Assembly: GCF_030012215.1 (NCBI RefSeq)
Contig: NZ_JASCXX010000011.1
Coordinates: 1-64,000, forward strand
Reading direction: 5' to 3'
From: Anaerobaca lacustris
Lineage (GTDB): Bacteria > Planctomycetota > Phycisphaerae > Sedimentisphaerales > Anaerobacaceae
Length of the DNA stretch: 64,000 nucleotides
The notes below the pieces were generated by a model. It saw nothing but the letters and a program-made list of their open reading frames with translations, did not search any database and was not told the origin of the DNA. The translations under genes and the position numbers were made by a program. The number at the start of each line of letters is the position of its first letter. Position 1 is the first letter of the stretch. Shown piece after piece: positions 61,895-64,000 of the stretch.

Positions 61895-63274
61895 TCAGAA
61901 CCTCACCTCAGAGACAATCCGCCGTTGCTTTCCGGATATCGTCAGTGGAATGTCGGCCACACGGACAACGTCTACGTCAATCTCGCCCCAGAGCTTCCGA
62001 CTGTGTTGTTGAACGATGGCCTGGGCGTCCTCCGGCGAGTACAGGGCGTTGCCGATCACCCGTATGACCAGCTTGCCCGGCACCCGCTGGTAGTATTGGT
62101 AACGAATGACATTCTTGAAGAGATCGCCGTGCATGTTCAGAGCAGCCGCAGAGATCCGCGCGCCACTCTTGCCGATCAGATAGCCCTCAGAACTCCAACG
62201 ACCCATCACATTGGAGAACCGGTCCCACTGCCGCCCGCAGGCACAGGTGAAAACCTCCCTTGTCGCCGAGTCATCCGTCCGATAGCGGATCAGTGGCATG
62301 GCACGGTTCAGGAATCCCGTCCCCACAATCTCGCCACATTCCCCAACGTCACATGAATTCCCATCCGCGTCGACAATCTCCAGGACTCCATATGCCGGTA
62401 TCGCGTGGTAACAAAGGCTGCGGGTGCATTCGCCTCCCATGACCACTCGCTCGCTATGACCATACCACGTGTACACGCGCGTGCCAAACGCCCTCTCGAT
62501 GCGCTCCCGCTGCAGTTCCGAGCATGCCTCCGAGCCCAGAAACGCGGCCCTGGTTGGGGGCAGACGCCGCTCCAGATCGTGACGAATCACGTATTCGGCA
62601 AGAATATCGACGGCCGACGGATAGCCGTGGATGAAACTCGGCCGATACGCGATGTACCTCTTCAGGTAGGCAGGGAGGCGTTCTTCGGTCATGTGGAAAG
62701 GCGAGAACTGCAACTCGTTGTGTATGGGGTTGTGCTGCCAGTAATGCGAATCGTCCACATGGCGAAATGTCACTCCCCGGAACGTCGCCTTTCGGAATCG
62801 GGGGGCGTAACCGACACGGGCCCACTGGCTGTGGCCGAAACCCATCTCTTTGGCATACGTGCTGTCGTCTTCCAGAAACGTGAGCTGATTGCCCGTGGAC
62901 CCTCCCGTCGTCGCCGTGTGGTGAGGCACGCTGCCCGCCACGCGCGAGGTGAACTGCTCGAACCGATCCTGCACATCACTCTTCTGTATCAGCGGAAACC
63001 CTTTCAGCGCTTCGAACGGAGCGTGTCTGTGAACCAGCCCACGGTACCGATAATAGAAAGGCACCTCGCTGACGGCGTATTGGAGAAGCCGTCCCAGCTC
63101 ATCCTCCTGGAAAGCCCGTATTTCGTCGCGCTTCATCGAATCGAGTTTGCGGCAAAGCTCGAACGCACGCCGGTAGTGCCTACCGGCAAGCCAGGCATAC
63201 GGAACACAGTGGACCAGATGCTTCAAAGCGGCCGGCGTGTCCTCGTACAATCTCCTCAGACTGTGAAACTTCAT
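61895..63274 (-). CDS. PaaK/CapK-like adenylate-forming protein, copy 1
   Basis: The 459-residue relative of the next gene has TATTGGSTGNQLTF as ATP loop, SFIHGYPSAVDIL, FLGSEACSELQRERI, YTWYGHSERVVMGG and RAMPLIRYRTDD. A short Cys pair (CACGRQWDRF) is an additional feature. It likely activates a carboxylate used in glycan modification. The start chosen is ATG at 63274 with GGAG/GAGG; an ATG at 63298 overlaps the upstream gene's leader. Confidence 0.9.
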   Translation of the reverse strand: MKFHSLRRLYEDTPAALKHLVHCVPYAWLAGRHYRRAFELCRKLDSMKRDEIRAFQEDELGRLLQYAVSEVPFYYRYRGLVHRHAPFEALKGFPLIQKSDVQDRFEQFTSRVAGSVPHHTATTGGSTGNQLTFLEDDSTYAKEMGFGHSQWARVGYAPRFRKATFRGVTFRHVDDSHYWQHNPIHNELQFSPFHMTEERLPAYLKRYIAYRPSFIHGYPSAVDILAEYVIRHDLERRLPPTRAAFLGSEACSELQRERIERAFGTRVYTWYGHSERVVMGGECTRSLCYHAIPAYGVLEIVDADGNSCDVGECGEIVGTGFLNRAMPLIRYRTDDSATREVFTCACGRQWDRFSNVMGRWSSEGYLIGKSGARISAAALNMHGDLFKNVIRYQYYQRVPGKLVIRVIGNALYSPEDAQAIVQQHSRKLWGEIDVDVVRVADIPLTISGKQRRIVSEVRF

Positions 63275-63308
63275 CGCCCTCGCTCCATTCGTTATCACCC
63301 TGCTTCGA

Positions 63309-64000
63309 TCATGCCACCGACCGGGTCACACGATCCTCCGGATCGGACGTTGCAGCCAACGAACGGTACAACTCCATGAGTTCGCCGCTCACCCGGGCCG
63401 TCGAATAGCCGTTGAGCACCTCCCGGCGACCTGCCTGCCCCATTCGCTCTCTCTCATCACGGTCTCCAATCAGTCTCTTCAGGGCGTCGGCAATTCCCGG
63501 TATGTCCCCCGGCTGTATCCACACCCCATGCACGCCGTCTCGGACGACATCGGGCACGCCGCCCACCGGACAGGTCACCACCGGCAGAGAAAACACCATG
63601 GCCTCGAGAACGGACATGGGCACTCCCTCGACATAGCTCGGAAGGCAGTAGATGTGCGCTCCCGAATACGCTTCGCGCAACGCCGAATCATCCAGCCAGC
63701 CCGGAAAATGGATCTTGTCGAGTAGACCGAGGTCGGACGCCAGCTTTTTGCCGGCATCCACGTCGCCCTTGCCCGCGACGACCAGTTCGACATCGACATC
63801 CGGACACCGCCGTACCACCAGGGCAAACGCCCTGATCAGATCAAACACCCCCTTCTGTTGGCAGATCCAGCCGGCGAAGAGAATGCGGACCGTCGATCCC
63901 TCCCGTCGATTCGCGACGGGCGGAACGAATGCGCACGGATTGGCGATTGTCACCGTTCGGACTCCGCCGAGATACTCTGCGACCTCATCGAGCTTACGCG
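63309..64000 (-). CDS. GT4 glycosyltransferase, 5' end beyond the window
   Basis: The visible part (about 230 codons) is the C-terminal half of a GT-B glycosyltransferase. RILFAGWICQQKGVFDLIRAFALV, HFPGWLDDSALREAYSGAHIYCLPSYVEGVPMSVLEAMVFSLPVV and the E-x7-E type PSYVEG...EAM signature are clear. It transfers a sugar from a nucleotide donor to a growing chain. The frame stays open to the right edge, so the gene continues outside. It is the first visible gene of the operon, 34 bp upstream of the PaaK-like pair. Confidence 0.9.
   Translation of the reverse strand, partial: RKLDEVAEYLGGVRTVTIANPCAFVPPVANRREGSTVRILFAGWICQQKGVFDLIRAFALVVRRCPDVDVELVVAGKGDVDAGKKLASDLGLLDKIHFPGWLDDSALREAYSGAHIYCLPSYVEGVPMSVLEAMVFSLPVVTCPVGGVPDVVRDGVHGVWIQPGDIPGIADALKRLIGDRDERERMGQAGRREVLNGYSTARVSGELMELYRSLAATSDPEDRVTRSVA

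Overview
This 64 kb window is GC-rich and gene-dense. It most resembles a Planctomycetota genome, probably of the Phycisphaerae/Sedimentisphaerales type. That placement is inferred from several Tat-exported Gfo/Idh/MocA-type oxidoreductases, an exported enolase-superfamily protein, a GH29 fucosidase lipoprotein, dockerin-like Ca-binding repeats at the end of a DUF362 protein, two GroELs, and many short palindromic intergenic repeats. No rRNA, tRNA or CRISPR array was seen.

Left part (1-8.4 kb): a VapBC-type toxin-antitoxin pair with a clear promoter and operator, a membrane-anchored unknown protein, a Tat-exported enolase-like protein that lacks the usual Lys-x-Lys, an HNH/AP2 homing-type nuclease, a fused DNA methyltransferase/PD-(D/E)xK protein with an unknown AT-richer neighbour, and 1.3 kb of repeat-rich DNA without a convincing gene. 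Chaperone region (8.4-15.9 kb): groEL1, a GH29 alpha-L-fucosidase, groES, groEL2, a 202 bp inverted-repeat element, dnaJ, grpE and an FmdB-type zinc ribbon.

Middle (15.9-40.6 kb): mixed housekeeping and accessory genes. These include an FAD dehydrogenase with a LOG-family phosphoribohydrolase, a DUF3795 protein, an AT-richer two-gene cassette, three single Gfo/Idh/MocA oxidoreductases, an S8 protease with PKD domains, ileS, a four-helix-bundle gene flanked by a duplicated ileS 3' end, a PIN/RHH toxin-antitoxin pair, an aldo/keto reductase, a thioesterase, a HEAT-repeat protein and a small GTPase.

Right part (64.0-40.8 kb, minus strand): one long co-directional polysaccharide cluster. It enters from beyond the right edge with a GT4 glycosyltransferase and ends at a strong intrinsic terminator. 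It encodes two PaaK/CapK-like adenylate-forming enzymes, a bi-domain oxidoreductase, a NodB-like deacetylase, an alpha/alpha-toroid protein, a WecG/TagA glycosyltransferase, a membrane DUF362 protein, a cysteine-synthase-like enzyme, a heparinase II/III lyase, an AAC(3)-type acetyltransferase, an acyl carrier protein, an asparagine-synthase-like amidotransferase, an AMP ligase, a glutaminase-less NAD-synthase-like enzyme, a PrmC-like methyltransferase and a WecA/MraY-type phosphoglycosyltransferase. Together these suggest a lipid-linked exopolysaccharide whose sugars are decorated with acyl and amide groups.

The two observations most worth following are the ileS-end duplication around the four-helix-bundle gene, where all four differences between the copies are synonymous, and the carrier-protein/ligase/amidotransferase/NadE-like module inside the polysaccharide operon.
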